This document shows, in pieces, positions 31,930-32,279 of a stretch of 32,279 bases of DNA; position 1 is the first letter of the stretch, and each line of letters starts with the position of its first letter. A program made the translations under genes and the position numbers. The stretch spans positions 1 to 32,279 of the forward strand of contig RWJK01000533.1 of NCBI GenBank assembly GCA_004335835.1. Direction: 5' to 3'. Origin of the DNA: Scenedesmus sp. ARA3 (taxonomy: Eukaryota > Chlorophyta > Chlorophyceae > Sphaeropleales > Scenedesmaceae). Under the pieces are notes generated by a model. The model was not told the DNA's origin. It saw only the letters and a list, made by a program, of their open reading frames with translations, and ran no database searches.

Positions 31930-32279
31930 ACTGGACGTCGAGGAGGCAGACTGGACGTCAAACTGGACGAGCACTGGGCGTGCAACTGGACACGTGTTAC
32001 AGCACCAGAAAAGCTGTAACAAAAGCACTATATGCGTATCTCGACGCCACAGTAAAGCTGCAGTCAAGAACACCTCGATGGTGGTCGCTCTCGGCACTGG
32101 TGACTGGCCACTGCCTGCTGTCACTGCACAATGTGCATGCATGTGAAGGCTTGCAGGACACGACTGTAAACACCAAACAGCAAACGCATCATGCACAAAG
32201 ACAAATGCTGATGCACTGCTTTGATGCTCAGCAGCATCTTCTGCTATCAAAAATACACAACCGCTGAACACCACTGCTC

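Larger units (their letters stand above)
31220..32279. promoter_or_regulatory. AP-1 gamma upstream region with inverted-repeat cluster
   Basis: No gene is supported. The AP-1 gamma promoter should lie next to 31219. A minus-strand open frame at 31504-31767 begins only at GTG and shows no domain. An inverted repeat AAGTGTT/AACACTT occurs at 31755-31769. The cluster of ACTGGACGT motifs at 31821-31970 is listed separately. The right end of the window is featureless. Confidence 0.4.

Overview
This is nuclear DNA from a eukaryotic green alga. Every confident gene is broken by short GT-AG introns. Two genes have plant-type functions (a plastid CcdA and a CB5LP-type cytochrome b5), and TGTAA motifs of the chlorophyte poly(A) type follow two genes. 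CTG/CAG triplets pervade exons, introns and spacers, giving Ala-, Gln- and Ser-rich proteins. Composition and the 33-residue leucine-rich solenoid family suggest a chlorophycean such as a Scenedesmus/Tetradesmus relative; that placement is inference. No prokaryotic, phage or CRISPR features were seen.

Layout. 1-1848 (-): 5' part of a KCTD-like BTB/T1 protein that runs off the left edge. 2605-4676 (+): plastid thiol-disulfide transporter CCDA. 5186-7926 (+): F-box-like protein with 33-residue helical repeats and a frameshifted 3' end. 7927-9764: no recognisable gene. 9765-10483 (-): N-terminally anchored cytochrome b5. 10484-13338: no recognisable gene. 13339-24581 (-): three tandem paralogues, called A, B and C here, for secreted matrix-type proteins. 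24912-31219 (-): the complete AP-1 gamma-adaptin gene in 15 exons. 31220-32279: noncoding spacer with a cluster of ACTGGACGT inverted repeats.

The most interesting part is the A-B-C cluster. Each gene opens with a separate short signal-peptide exon (65, 74 and 74 nt) that ends in phase 2. Each then encodes a low-complexity Ser/Gln/Ala region, one PKD-like beta-sandwich domain and a proline-rich spacer. Genes A and B finish with two and three copies of a roughly 40-residue four-cysteine module, Y-C-x(3,4)-D-Y-[DN] ... W ... C-C-x2-A-x4-[IV]-x-D-x2-C, that I do not recognise from any named family. Gene C has lost the module and carries a one-base frameshift inside its PKD-like domain. The architecture fits a lineage-specific hydroxyproline-rich cell-wall or extracellular-matrix family; that role is inferred, not shown.

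The housekeeping genes act separately. CCDA carries reducing equivalents across the thylakoid membrane for cytochrome c assembly. AP-1 gamma sorts clathrin-coated cargo at the trans-Golgi and could handle secreted proteins such as A-C, but adjacency alone does not link them. Exon coordinates were derived by hand from GT-AG sites and codon phase; every junction listed keeps the reading frame.
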